From Ovis canadensis (taxonomy: Eukaryota; Chordata; Mammalia; Artiodactyla; Bovidae): a stretch of 64,000 nt of DNA. Made by a program: the position numbers and the translations under genes. Shown piece by piece: positions 12,131 through 23,089 of the stretch (position 1 is the stretch's first letter; the number at the start of each line of letters is the position of its first letter). The stretch covers positions 41,952,501 to 42,016,500 of the forward strand of contig NC_091255.1 of NCBI RefSeq assembly GCF_042477335.2, written 5' to 3'. The notes below the pieces were generated by a model that made no database searches, was not told the origin of the DNA, and was given only the letters and a program-made list of their open reading frames with translations.

Positions 12131-12342
12131 AGTTGTTGTTGTTTAGTTGCTAAGCTGTGTCCGACTGTTTTTGACCCTATAGACTGCAGCCTGCTAGGCT
12201 CCTCTGTCCTGGGATTTCCCAGGCAAGAATACTCGAGTGGGTCATCACGCCCTTCTCCAGGAGATCTTCCCACACTGGGATTGAACCCTCATCTCTTATG
12301 TCTCCTGCATTGGCAGGCAGATTCTTTACCACCAGGGAAGCC
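12131..12342 (-). mobile_element. Bov-tA SINE
   Basis: Full-length element in minus orientation; the tRNA-like head lies at the right end (…CCACCAGGGAAGCC) and the BovA tail begins AGTTGTTGTTGTTTAGTTGC. Confidence 0.9.
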
Positions 12343-12412
12343 ATGTTATGTGTATTTCACTACAATAAAATTAATTTAAAAAAAAAAAAAGATAGGGCTT
12401 CTTGCTCTCAGG

Positions 12413-12538
12413 AGTCTAGGCAAGAATACTGGAGTGAGTTTTCATGCCCTTCTCCAGGGGATCTGCCCAACCCAGGGATCAAACTCAGGTCTCCCACGTT
12501 GCAGGTGGATTCTTCACTGTCTGAGCCACCAGAGAAGC
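12413..12538 (-). mobile_element. Partial BovA/Bov-tA SINE
   Basis: Only the tRNA-head half is present (TAGGCAAGAATACTGGAG… GAGCCACCAGAGAAGC), minus orientation, just right of an A12 tract. Confidence 0.8.
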
Positions 12539-12649
12539 GCAGAGATAAGCCCTATAATCAGATAAATTACAATATAACACATATGCGCTTGATAGACTAT
12601 AAGTAAATTGTGCTTTAAGAGCCCAGGTTGGCATGGCTGCTCAGATGCA

Positions 12650-12850
12650 GGGTCATGGAGGCGTGAGATGTGGGCTCTGGAGTCGGATAGCCTCCTTGAC
12701 CCTTGTCTTGGCTACTCACAAGCTATGTGCCCTTCCACAAAATTGCAGTGTTCCTCATGTAAGGAGCATCTATGTCACAGGACTTCTGAGAGGGACCATG
12801 ACGCAACTCACAGAAAGTGCCTGGTAGAGAGAAGCCTCTATGAAGCTTAT
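12650..12850 (+). mobile_element. MIR SINE fossil
   Basis: Diverged MIR core features in order: GGAGTCGGATAGCC, TGGCTACTCACAAGCTATGTG, AGTGTTCCTCATGTAAGG, and AAAGTGCCTGGTAGAGAG. Confidence 0.65.
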
Positions 12851-13178
12851 GCGACAGCACAGGTTCAGCCTCACCTAAGGAACCATTCTAACCTCCCTAT
12901 AAAACCCTGAGCTGGGAAGGCCTCCCTTCCTAGGCGACCTGGAGACCTGAGCCTGTGTGAGGAGTGACCATTCTGGGGGGCACACAGGCTCAGCAAGCGA
13001 CACCCTCACAGACCGCACGGCCCGGTATGGGCGTGTCTGCCTCACCAGTGCAAACACATCCACCCTTGGAGGGCACCCGTTCTGGCTGCCCTGACAGCGG
13101 TGGCAACAAGGCCACCCCTCTTCTTTCTCCACCCTTCCTGTGACTGATGCAGCGAGTGAAATTTCTGTCTCACACTGT

Positions 13179-13232
13179 GGCGGGGAAGAAATGCATTCCC
13201 AACGCGGCGGGGAAGAAATGCATTCTCAACTC
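13179..13232 (+). repeat. Two tandem copies of a 27-bp unit
   Basis: GGCGGGGAAGAAATGCATTC followed by (C/T)CAAC and a spacer dinucleotide occurs at 13179-13205 and 13206-13232 with two mismatches. Confidence 0.85.
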
Positions 13233-13527
13233 AGGGGAACACCGGTGTTTTCACTTGGAAAAACTCTTATCCTTGTTAATCCTCTAAATGCAGAAGCCTA
13301 TATTTGCTAGAATATAAACATATAAGGGAATTTTTTTCCTGACTAATCTAATAATAGAACTTGACCAAAGACTTAGGATTGTTACTGCTGCCAATTCTGA
13401 TTAGGTGCAGTTTTTAAATGTCACTTGTAATTAAGTATATTATTTTTTACTGCATCTCATGATACAAAAGTAAACTTAATAATGTAGGAAGCTTCCATTT
13501 TCTTGATGGCATGAACTGGTTAAACTG

Positions 13528-13555
13528 CTCACAAACATTCCTAAATGTTTGTGAG
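13528..13555. repeat. Perfect 12-bp inverted repeat with 4-nt loop
   Basis: CTCACAAACATT, loop CCTA, AATGTTTGTGAG. It could form a hairpin in either strand of intronic RNA; no function is implied. Confidence 0.85.
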
Positions 13556-13737
13556 ATCCACAATGATGTTCGTCAGTAGCTCCTCAGAGACTTCTGTACA
13601 AATAAAATCACTGGCTCTGATGATTAGCTCAACAAGATGATCTCATTTGCTTCCCAGCATTCACTAACTTCAGTAGTACATGCGATGAAAAAATAGGAAA
13701 AAAAATTAATTTAAAAAAGCAAATATTAACAGTAACA

Positions 13738-13959
13738 CTTCCCAGGTGGCTCTAGTGGTAAAGAACCTGCCTGCCCATGTAGGTGACACAGGAGACGGGG
13801 GTTCAATACTTGGGTTGGGAAGATCCTCTGGAAAAGGTCATGGCAACCCAGTCCAGTATTCTTGCCTGGGAAATCCCATGGACACAGGAGCTTGGCGGGG
13901 TACAGTCTACAAGGTCACAAAGAGTCAGACATGACTGAAGTGACTTGGCATGCAAGCAT
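13738..13959 (+). mobile_element. Bov-tA SINE
   Basis: Plus-orientation copy beginning CTTCCCAGGTGGCTC and ending in the BovA tail (…GAGTCAGACATGACTGAAG…GCATGCAAGCAT). Confidence 0.9.
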
Positions 13960-14073
13960 ACAAAGAAAACCATATTCTGTGTAGAATATAGTCTTCCAAC
14001 AAGTTCTCATTATATTCACTATCTTTCCTTAAGCAAATGATCTCTGGTTACTTGTTAGCTGCTTTCAATTTGT

Positions 14074-14430
14074 GCTTCTGGAGAAGACTCTTGAGAGTCC
14101 TCTGAACAGCAAAGAGATTAAACCAGTCAGTCCAAAAGGAAATCAACACTGAATATTCACTGGAAGGACTAATGCTGAAGTTGACGCTCCAATACTTTGG
14201 CCACCTGATGCAAAGAGCTGAGTCATTGGAAAAGACCCTGTTGCTGGGAAAGATTGAGGGCAAAAGGAGAAGGGGATGACAGAGGATGAGATGGTTGCAA
14301 GGGATCACTGACTCAGTGGACATGAATCTGAGCAAACTGGGAGACTGTGGAGGATAAAGGGGCCTGGCGTGCTGCAGTCCATGGGGTTTAAAAGAGTCCG
14401 ACACGACTTAGTGACTGAACAACGACAACT
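14074..14430 (+). mobile_element. BovB LINE 3' fragment
   Basis: Plus-orientation 3' terminal part of BovB: GGAGAAGACTCTTGAGAG…CACCTGATGCAAAGAGC…GAGTCCGACACGACTTAGTG. Antisense frames through it are artefacts. Confidence 0.9.
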
Positions 14431-14829
14431 CCCTGGCTGTTTAGTGTTTCAGAAGATAAATCAGGTTCCTGCTACTCCATCCTTGTGAGACATTAAGTCC
14501 CCCCACTTCTTTTTAAATTCTCTAGACTTGAGTTTGCACAATAGGGACATCTGTTTCTCATAGGTTCAGTGGAATTTGGGCGGACTGGTATTTTTTTGTT
14601 TATGTGTGTGTGTGACTATATTTAAAACAATGAATTGCACTTCTTTAATGGCTAAAGTTCTAGTTCTTTCTCTGTGTGTTTTGGAGAAATAGTTACATTT
14701 TCTATTTGAAGAAATATATTTATGTATATATTTTAAAAACTGTCCATTCTGTCAAACATGTTAGGATAACACTGTTATAACTATAGTATTAAAATTCCTA
14801 CGATAGTTGTCTTTTTCCTTTTTTTCCCC

Positions 14830-15123
14830 AAAATTTTATTTATTTTTTATTTTGGGCTGTGCTGGGTCTTCGCTGTCACGAGGGCTCTCCTCTAGCGGTG
14901 AGCAAGCGCTCCTTTTCGTTGCCATATGCAGGCTTCTCGTTGCAGTGGCCTCTCTTGCTCTGGAGTGCGGGCTCTAGGGTGTGCGGGCTTCAGTAGCTGA
15001 GGTTACTGTGGCGCGTGGGCTCAGTTGCCCCACAGTACTGGAATCTTCCTGGCCCAGGAATCAAGCCCATGTCTCCTGGATTGGCAGGTGGATTCTTTAT
15101 CGATGCGCCACCAGGGAAGCCCC
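14830..15123 (-). mobile_element. CHR/ART2-type tRNA-Glu SINE
   Basis: Minus-orientation cetartiodactyl SINE with GGCTGTGCTGGGTCTTCGCT at the left and the tRNA-related head (…GCGCCACCAGGGAAGCCC) at the right. Confidence 0.85.
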
Positions 15124-15199
15124 TGGTCTTTTTCCCTTTTCATTTCACCCTCTGAGGTTCCACAAGTATATTTCTCACTGTTATTGCAGCTGACATTTT

Positions 15200-16325
15200 C
15201 CTAATCACTGAACATGTTTTTAAATGTTTATTGGCCATTTGTGAGTTGCCTATTCCAGACTTTGATAGTTTTCTACTAGGTTTCTTTTATTATTGGTTAG
15301 TACAAATTATTTGTAGATTCTCTCTTTGCTTTTTCTGCAGTTACATTACAATGTGTCTGGATGGATGTTTTGTATTATTTATCCTGTTTGAGATTCCATT
15401 AAGAATCTGTGGCCTTTCGTCATTCTGGAAAAATTTCAGGCGCCACTTCTTCAAATATTATCTCTCTTCATGTTTTCTTTCCTCTACTTCTGGAATTCCC
15501 TCTGGCCATGGGAGTTGGACATGGTCTGATTTTACCTTCCAGGCCTCTTAAGCTCTGTGACAGACACTATCAGTTGGTCCCAACCTCTGTTTCCCTTGCA
15601 GGCTTCCCACTAAAGAGGATGAGAAACGTTGTATGTCTACCTTCTCAAATCCCTTTGAGGCTGGGGTGGCCACACAACAGAGCACTGCCACAGAGCTGGA
15701 GGGCCTCTGGGAAGCCTTTTGGTTTCCTTATCAAAGGAGGGGATGTCAGGCACTCACTGTACCCCTTCCTCTCCCCACTTTTGGCCCTACAGATGGGAGC
15801 GATGTCTGGAGCTTGGCAGCCATGTTCAGCCATAGAGAGACAAGTAAGAGGACAAAGAACCAAGAGAGTAAAGACACTCTGTGGGCCTTGGTTATATTAA
15901 GCAGTGAACCATTCCTGAAACTACAAAAAAAAATCTTCATGGTTGAAGCAACCGTTAGTTGGGTTTTCCATTTCTTAAAGTTGAAAACCTATTAACTAAT
16001 AAAACCCCTATCACATTTACATCTTAAAAATCTCTGTTATATGTCCTGGGTAATTTCCTGTGATCTATTTTCTGGTTCAGCAGTTCTCTTTTCTGCTGTA
16101 TCCAATCAGTTTTCAATCCAGCTGTGGTTTTTACTTTCAAATTTTAAATTTCTACTTGGCTCTTTTCAAAATCTTAAAAAAAAATAAAACCATGTTCCTT
16201 CCTTATGATTTTTATTCCTTCTCTGATCTCTAATATGTTTAAACATAGTCTTTTGACGTCTCTTTCTTATTGTTTTATTATCTCAAATTCTGGTAGATGG
16301 TCCTCTTGTTCGTGGTGCCAGCTGA
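15200..16325 (-). mobile_element. Diverged L1M-type fossil, probably discontinuous
   Basis: Two blocks (15200-15550 and 16020-16325) have the feel of old L1 non-coding region in antisense (…TTCTCTTTTCTGCTGTATCC…, …TTCTACTTGGCTC…). The central 15560-16010 is not clearly repeat. Family and borders are uncertain. Confidence 0.35.
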
Positions 16326-16339
16326 CTAGATAATTTTCT

Positions 16340-16565
16340 TTTCTTTGTTTAAATTTTATTGGAGTCTAGTTGATTACAATTTTGTGTTAGTTTCAGGTGT
16401 ACAGCAAAGTGATTCAGTTATACACACACACACAGTCACTCTTTTTCAGAGTCTTTCTACATATAGGTTATCACAGAATACTAAGTAGAGTTCCCTGTGC
16501 TGTACAGCAGGTCCTATTGTCAGGTAGATCATTTTCCCGACTGCTTTGTAATTTTGAATAGTGAG
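16340..16565 (-). mobile_element. Ruminant L1 3' UTR fragment
   Basis: Antisense L1 3' end (GTGTACAGCAAAGTGATTCA, a short AC run, GTTCCCTGTGCTGTACAGCA). Confidence 0.8.
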
Positions 16566-16836
16566 TGTATGTTCAGTAGCCTCTGCGCTCCGGGCCACAG
16601 AGCTTCTGGCAGCAGAGACACTACACACTGGTCACTGCTTGCAGCAGATCTTATAAATTTGGACTCCAAACCTCATCTGGCCCAGCTTTTCCTTCCTTCC
16701 CTACAAGAGATTTTGTGTTTTTTGGCCACAAAAAAATCCCAGGTAGAGACTGAGCTTCCTTATCACCTCCCTGGACTGGCAGGTGGCAATTTTTTATCTC
16801 CCCTTCACTAAGAAGATGAGTATTTGGGGAGCCTTA

Positions 16837-16886
16837 GTTCTGTGCAGAGGTCTCAGGACTGATGCTCTGAGACCTCTGCACAGAAC
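16837..16886. repeat. Perfect 20-bp inverted repeat, 10-nt loop
   Basis: Arms 16837-16856 (GTTCTGTGCAGAGGTCTCAG) and 16867-16886 (its exact reverse complement) flank loop GACTGATGCT. It sits in the SPECC1 intron about 460 bp past the 60-nt exon in the direction of transcription. Confidence 0.95.
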
Positions 16887-17346
16887 CTGTTACAGGAGCT
16901 CAGTGCCAGGTCCCCTGCCCCTTCATAAGCACGAACCACAGCCTGCACACATTGGACGCCCTTTCCCACCGCCCCAGTCCCACCCTGGGGTGACCAGAGT
17001 CCCAGCACATGCCTCAGAACTCTGGTCTTCACTCCTCTTTTAATTTCTGGCATCTAGTTATTTCCAGTTCCTTCTTCAGAGATTGGCTCTGTATTGATAT
17101 TTTAAAAATTACATCGTATTCGTATTTCCAGGGCTTTAATGATAATTCAGTCTAGAACTGAAATTTATCCACAGTGAAATCTTCACTGAAAACACTCTAA
17201 ATCACATGTGGTCAGACCAACTGGACACTTTTATATCAGGACTCATGAGTAATGGACTTCATTGCTGTGAAGATTATTTAGTAGATGGCATAAAGTTCTT
17301 TCTCATGGGATTAGAGTATCACATGGATACAAAGGGGGACACTTAC

Positions 17347-17406
17347 CAGGCTGGGTTTGATGCCTACACTTTCAGCTGCTTCAAATGCCAACATGAGATT
17401 TCTTTT
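17347..17406 (-). CDS. SPECC1: SPECC1 coding exon, 60-nt CH-domain exon
   Basis: This short exon has exactly 20 codons, KRNLMLAFEAAESVGIKPSL, phase 0 on both sides. It is easy to miss because an open reading frame of this size is not distinctive, but it joins NSQEK to ELSELL and completes the CH domain. The acceptor is a T-rich tract ending in TTTTAACCTAG and the donor is GTAAGT. AFEAAESVGIKPSL is diagnostic for SPECC1; the paralogue has AFQAAESVGIKSTL as remembered. Met replaces a Leu at residue 5 relative to remembered human SPECC1, a conservative change. The flanking introns are 5.1 kb and 7.6 kb. Confidence 0.96.
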
Positions 17407-17891
17407 CTAGGTTAAAAGTCAAACAGAATGAAATTATAAACCAAGAATATATAGCTTTTGTTAGCAATAAACACCAACTGACACTCCCATATAGATTACC
17501 TACTATTTATAAAACACAAGTGTTGAAGTCAAGTATGCAGACAGTGGTCTCAGTTTAAGGGGGAAAAAGAAGATTAACAGATGACCACTGTCACTAAAAA
17601 ATAACACTACTGATTGATTCCTGACCATGAAAGATACATTTTTGTTAGTTATTTTTTACTTTGTCAATATTTAGGACATATACCTTCTGTTGTATATCAA
17701 TTTGTTTAATCATAGCACTGTATCAAAAGTTATAAAAGTAATATGTACACCTAGTTAAATATAATCACATGAAAGACTTCCTTGCCTCAATCCTGGACCT
17801 TGGGAGAAAGATTTTTCGCTCCTGTCTTTAATTCCAGGGACTTCCTTCATTTCTCTGTACCTGCTGACATCACTGTTTCTTCCTTCCTTCT

Positions 17892-18036
17892 AAATATTTA
17901 TTTATTTGGCTTAGTTGCAGCACTTGGGATCTTTAGTCGCAGCATGTGGGATCTAGTTCCCTGACCAGGGATTGAACCTGGGGACCCCTGCTTGAGGAAC
18001 TTGGAATCTTAGCCACTGGACCACCAGGGAAGTCCC
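17892..18036 (-). mobile_element. Truncated CHR/ART2-type SINE
   Basis: The tRNA-head half is kept in minus orientation: GATCTAGTTCCCTGACCAGG…CCACTGGACCACCAGGGAAG. Confidence 0.8.
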
Positions 18037-18706
18037 ACCACTTTCTTGATTTCTAAAATAGAGGCATGACCTTCTAACTTCCTCCTAAGTTAAATGACTC
18101 AGGAATCATGCACCTCTCTCTTCCCTTCATTCTAGTCACACAGCTCACGTTCGCTCCCTTATTAGTCATGTTTGTGACTTTAACCAGTATCCTCAAACCA
18201 TCATTTCTTGTCCCATCGGTTACAAATGACAGTTGTGTGATAAGTAAGACTTTCCCTTGCCTTTCCTGCAGCTGGTCATGTTCTGAACTGTTCAAGCTGA
18301 TACACTTGGCTTCCTTCTCCTCAACCACACTGAAGTGTCCAGCACCCTCTTAACAGGACAACTCTGCAGGCTGAAAACAACAAGGGGTACTGGCACAGCG
18401 GCTGGGATCACACTCCTCGCCCCAGGTTCCACAGTCGCGATGCTGTGCCACTCAAAACATTCTTTCCAAAGGGTTTTCCTCTTTGTAACAACCAGCAGCT
18501 CAGAACCACACCACGTTTCAGTGTGCTCCAGACCTGGACCTTGCCTTTCTTCAAGTCTGTTTTCAGTTCTGCTTGTTTGGGACTTTTCTTGCTGGGAGAA
18601 GAACTGTGTCTCCTTCTCTTCTTCTGGTTTCTTATCTTCCTATGGCTTATAATCCATGATACTCTCTTTGTACTAAAGTGACTTTTCAGATTCTGATTTT
18701 GATAGG

Positions 18707-18922
18707 TTTTTACAGGTGGCACTACTGATAAAAGAACCTGCCCAACAGTTCAAGATGCGTGGGTTCAATCTCTGGGTCGGGAAGATCCCCTGGAGGAGGG
18801 CATGGCAATACACTCCAGTATCCTTGCCTGGAGAATCCCATGAACAGAGGAGCCTGGTGGGCTACAGTCCAGAGGATTCCACAGAGTTGGACATAACTGA
18901 AGTGACTTAACATACATATAAA
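18707..18922 (+). mobile_element. Bov-tA SINE, diverged head
   Basis: Plus orientation; ACAGGTGGCACTACTGATAA… through …GAAGATCCCCTGGAGGAGG… to …GACATAACTGAAGTGAC. Confidence 0.88.
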
Positions 18923-19415
18923 CATTACAGGCCTCTCTTGATGCCCTTTTCAATGTCTGCTGTTCACCAAAAAACACAAGAAATACACTGCACTGAGAGT
19001 GCCCCAGACCCAGGCTCCAATTGAGGAGGGCTGAACTTCACTCATCCTGAAGGTCAAAGGCATCGTTTCATTCAAATTAGCTCCTTCCCTTTGAAACTCA
19101 GCTTCAAAGTCATCCCTTCCAGGAAGCCTTCCCTGCTTGCAACCCTCTCTCCTCCAGCAAGAACACCCCCAGGCTGAATTTCACACACGTGCTCAGCTTT
19201 AAATTGTGCCAGTTTGATTTGCCTGTGTTGACACATTGTTCTGAGAACCCTCATCGGTAACTCTGAGATCCGAGTTTCTTTCCCCAAACATGAACACAAG
19301 GTCTCCCAGCGCAGGGGGCAAACCTAGAGCACGTCCACATGGGGCAGTTAGGAAGCAGGAGGCCAGCGGTCATCAGGGGAGGCTGTGATGCTGCACGATC
19401 TGGAATGAAAACTCC

Positions 19416-19449
19416 AGCCAAGTTGAGGATTCAAGCCAAGTTGAGGATT
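19416..19449 (+). repeat. Two copies of a 16-bp word at one LTR end
   Basis: AGCCAAGTTGAGGATT occurs at 19416-19431 and 19434-19449, an 18-bp period, at the left border of the minus-oriented LTR arm. Confidence 0.85.
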
Positions 19450-19558
19450 ATAACCCAGGAACAGCCTCTGAGGAAGCTCCCAGAACTGTTCTGCCTGTAA
19501 GAGGTCAAAGCACAGTCATGCAGGATATTGAGACAGAGGGCTGTGCATCAAGGGATGT
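19431..19558 (-). mobile_element. LTR 3'-end fragment, arm 1 of an inverted pair
   Basis: In reverse complement this matches 20133-20262 over about 128 bp (shared words AGGATTATAACCC, CAGAACTGTTCTGCCTGT, GAGGTCAAAGCACAG, AGAGGGCTGTGCATCAAGGG). It lacks the AATAAA end that arm 2 has. Confidence 0.8.
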
Positions 19559-20132
19559 ACCTGGAGCGAAGTCCTTCACCCCTCGCAAACCTGCAGCATC
19601 TCACAGCCTGACCTGCCTCCTCCCCAGGACAGCAACCTGGAGCAGGGAGAAGAAAGGCAACCCGTGTGCTGGAACCATGTGCCCCCGGATCTCAAGGATA
19701 AGAGAGAGACCAAGTTGTGATGCTCAGCTGTTCTGTGCATTGCCAGATCTGGGCAGCTGGCTGTGAATCTTGGGGATCACCGGCCTCCAGGGGACATGAT
19801 GTGGTTTCCGTCATCTGGGAGCAATGAGATGATCCGAAGGGTGAAAGCAAACACTTTCCATTGTTTTCCAACATGTCCACTGATAGGAGGACAAAGTGCC
19901 ACGGCTGCAGTCAAACACTTCACACCCTGAGGACCTATCTGCAGCAGGCTTCAACCAACCTCTCCATCGGCAGAAACATTCAATACCTGCTCAACCATGA
20001 GGAGCGGCACTCTGCCGGCACCAGCAGACTCCCCTAGGAGACATCCTTCTTTCTTGACCTTCCCTGGGCCCTGATGACCCATGACCTGCTGCTCACTCTG
20101 TACTAGCAGCCCTGGATCGTGTAAACCAGTCG

Positions 20133-20330
20133 CATCCCTTGATGCACAGCCCTCTATCTCAAAACCTTGTACAACTGTGCTTTGACCTCTAACAGGCAGA
20201 ACAGTTCTGAGAGCTTCCTCAGAGACTTCCTCAGAGGGTTATAATCCTCAGCTTGGCTTGAATAAAAATTTTCTTTTTCTTCCCTGATCGACTGATGGAT
20301 TTTTTTTTGTTGACAGTGCCCAGGCTTCGT
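20133..20330 (+). mobile_element. LTR 3' end with poly(A) signal, arm 2 of an inverted pair
   Basis: Plus-oriented LTR end. AATAAA at 20261-20266 follows GGCTTGAATAAAAATT, then a T-rich stretch and a GTTGACAG-type terminus near 20320. The family resembles common ruminant LTRs with a CTTGAATAAAAATT motif, but the name is not assigned. Confidence 0.6.
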
Positions 20331-20656
20331 GGATCCTGGGACCCCACATGCCCCTGCTGGTCTCCTTTGTGGCTGCTCCTCCTGTTACCTGGTACCTTCG
20401 CTGGGCCACTCTGCCCTGCCCTGGAAACAAGGATGGAGTCCTCAAAGCTTGTTTCTTGTCTTCTCTTGGTGCCTCTGTGAAGTTTGATTTATGATAAGAA
20501 ACACACCTTTGGTCTTTGTCTTGGTTCCTGCACAGAGCTCCTAAAGCCTTTGTAATTTTCTATGTAGGAGTCATGGAGGCATCCTTTGTAATAATATTTG
20601 CTTTCTGTCCCTGGTTCTAAAAATGGCTTCAGAGAAATAAAGGTGAAACAGGTGTC

Positions 20657-20837
20657 TTTTTATTCGTTTGTTTATCTGGCTGTGCCGGGTCTCAGTTGCA
20701 GCACGTGGGGTCTTTACTGGAGGCATGCCAACTCTGAATTGCGGCGTGTGGAATCTGGTTCCCTGACTAGGGATTGCGCCTGGGTCCCCTGCATTGGGAG
20801 CGCAGAGTTCTAGCCACTGGACTGCCACAGAAGCTCC
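20657..20837 (-). mobile_element. CHR/ART2-type SINE
   Basis: Minus orientation, from GGCTGTGCCGGGTCTCAGTT to …CTAGCCACTGGACTGCCACAG. Confidence 0.82.
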
Positions 20838-20929
20838 AAAACAAGCGTCTTTTGTTACTCATAACAAACCCTTTCCAACAACACCTGGGTGTATGTTAAT
20901 AACTCAATTTTTGAAAACCCCTGGAAAGA

Positions 20930-21410
20930 CAGTGTGGGATTAGAGGTTATAACATTCAGTCCCACCCCTTGACCTGCAGGAGTAGGGAGGGGCTGGAGGC
21001 TGAACCAGTCACCAATGACCAATGATTTAATTAGTCGTGTCTATATAATGAAGCTGCCAGTAAAACCCCAAAGGATGGGTTTAAGTGAAGCATCCATGTG
21101 CTGGGAGGGTGGCACACCACAGACTCCAAGGGGACAGAAGCTCCCGTGCTCGGGACCCCTCCCCACACCTCGTCCTTTGGACTTCCTCATCTGCCCACCG
21201 GCCTCCCCATGTCCCTGGTCCTGGTCTCTGCTCCCCGGACCTGCCTTTGGCATGCTCCCTGGCTCTGGAAGGCTCCCCTGCTCTGTGTATCACTGGTTCC
21301 CTCATGTGGGCTCTGCGCTGGAATTCCACTCAGAGACGTCCACAACCTTCCTGGCAAAAGTCAGGTCCCCGTGTTCACCCCACGCCCTGTGCTTCTCACG
21401 CTTTTCCATG
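20930..21410 (+). mobile_element. Possible old LTR remnant
   Basis: ACCAATGATTTAATTAGTCG…TATATAATGAAGCTGCCAGTAAAACCCC…TGCTGGGAGGGTGGC looks like the U3/R part of an old mammalian LTR. It is cut at the right by a SINE. The call rests on general resemblance only. Confidence 0.35.
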
Positions 21411-21615
21411 AGTGAGTGAGTGAAGCCACTCAGTCGTGTCCAACTCTCTGCGACCCCATGGACACCAGGCTCCTCCGTCCATGGAATTTTCTAGGCAAGG
21501 GTACTGGAGTGGGTTGCCATTTCCTTCTCCAGGGACTATTCCCAACCCAGGGATTGAACCCAGGTCTCCCACATTGTAGACGGATGCTTTACTGTCTGAG
21601 CCACCAGGGAAGTCA
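21411..21615 (-). mobile_element. Bov-tA SINE
   Basis: Minus-orientation full element with an AGTGAGTGAGTGA tail at the left and …GAGCCACCAGGGAAGTC head at the right. Confidence 0.92.
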
Positions 21616-21833
21616 TAGTTTATAGTTATTTACTTACAGTGCTAATTGTCACAAGTTTACTCATTTGTTTGCTGACCACCCGCCTCCCAAGGACACTGTC
21701 TACCCCACCACTTCTGCCTTTATTACTGGGCATGACAGCTGCCAAGAAACATCTGTTGAGTAAATGAGTCCAGGGCCCGGGACAGTGTTTCCTGGAATAA
21801 CTCTGTGGAATATGATTTTAAGGATTTCTAGGG

Positions 21834-22044
21834 CAGGGTTTGCCAAATCACAGCCCACAGGCCAAACTCAGCCCGCAGCCTGTTTTTGCTAATAAAGTTT
21901 TATTAGAACACAGCAAGCCTATTAACCGACAAACATCTATGGCCACTTGGATGCTTTGATGGGAGAGCTGAGTAGCTTTGACAAAGACCACAGACCAACA
22001 AAGCCTACCAGTGACCCCCGACAGGGGAAGTCTGCCAACTCCTG
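21834..22044 (+). mobile_element. hAT-type DNA transposon fossil
   Basis: Imperfect terminal inverted repeats (CAGGGTTTGCCAAATC and GAAGTCTGCCAACTCCTG) bound a segment with AATAAAGTTTTATTAGAACAC, a known non-autonomous hAT fossil word. A related copy lies in opposite orientation at 35994-36160. Confidence 0.6.
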
Positions 22045-22486
22045 TTATGGGTGATTATATTAAACGTTGAAAAGGTTCTGTGGCTCTGACGTAGGTTGGC
22101 CTAAAATGAGTCACACAGGGTTCTCTAATGAAGGACTTCCTAGAGTATTTATGGCATCAAGAATCTCCAGAAGTGTGCTGTGATAAATAGCTTCCCCAGC
22201 TTATCTGAGCCAGGGATTTCTGGTTCTTTGGAAAAGATGTTGAAAATGCTGGCCTAAGGTCTTGAAACCATGAAGGTGACAGTCCATCAGGGCCTCCTCT
22301 GAAAAATGAGTGATAGGAAGTTCTCAGCAGACACAGTCAACTGGTCTCTGCTGCATTTTCCTAGGTAACAAGGGAAGTTGAGGACAGTACTGAGGGTGGG
22401 ACCTGCCCTCCATTGTGATCTGTGCTGGAATTTTACCCCAGTTTCCTTTTCAAGTCCACAAACCCCACGCTCCCTGGGATGTATCA

Positions 22487-22684
<198 letters not shown>

Positions 22685-23006
22685 TCACCAGACTGCTGAG
22701 TCATGACTAAACAGGGCTGTTCTGCGATCCATGTGTGCAGCCATCTCTGGGTTTGCAGAAAGATGAGACCAGATACTACCCACGTCTGCTGGGAGTACAT
22801 TCATTAATAATTCTGTTGTCAGGAATGGTGGCCTGGTGTTGCCCAAATCCATTCACAGAAAAGCACAAAAAAAGACTCTGGAGTGAAAAACAGTGGGGAA
22901 TTTCTGGTGGCCTGCTGGTAGGTCAAAGGTTCTCAGACACTGTACTCTCAGATTAACCACCTGGTTAGCTTTGTACATCCTAGCACCTCCCAGCCTTATT
23001 TGGCCA

Positions 23007-23086
23007 AAGAATCACCACCACTACCACCACACCACCGTCATCATCACCATCACTACCACCACCATCATCACCATCACCACCATCTC
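23007..23086 (+). repeat. CAC/CAT trinucleotide microsatellite
   Basis: Interrupted (CAC)n/(CAT)n run within intron, 340-540 bp from the CH exon at 22547-22663. Confidence 0.9.
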
Positions 23087-23089
23087 CTA

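Noticed and set aside
14048-14404. 118-codon minus frame
   Set aside because: It is antisense of a plus-oriented BovB fragment.
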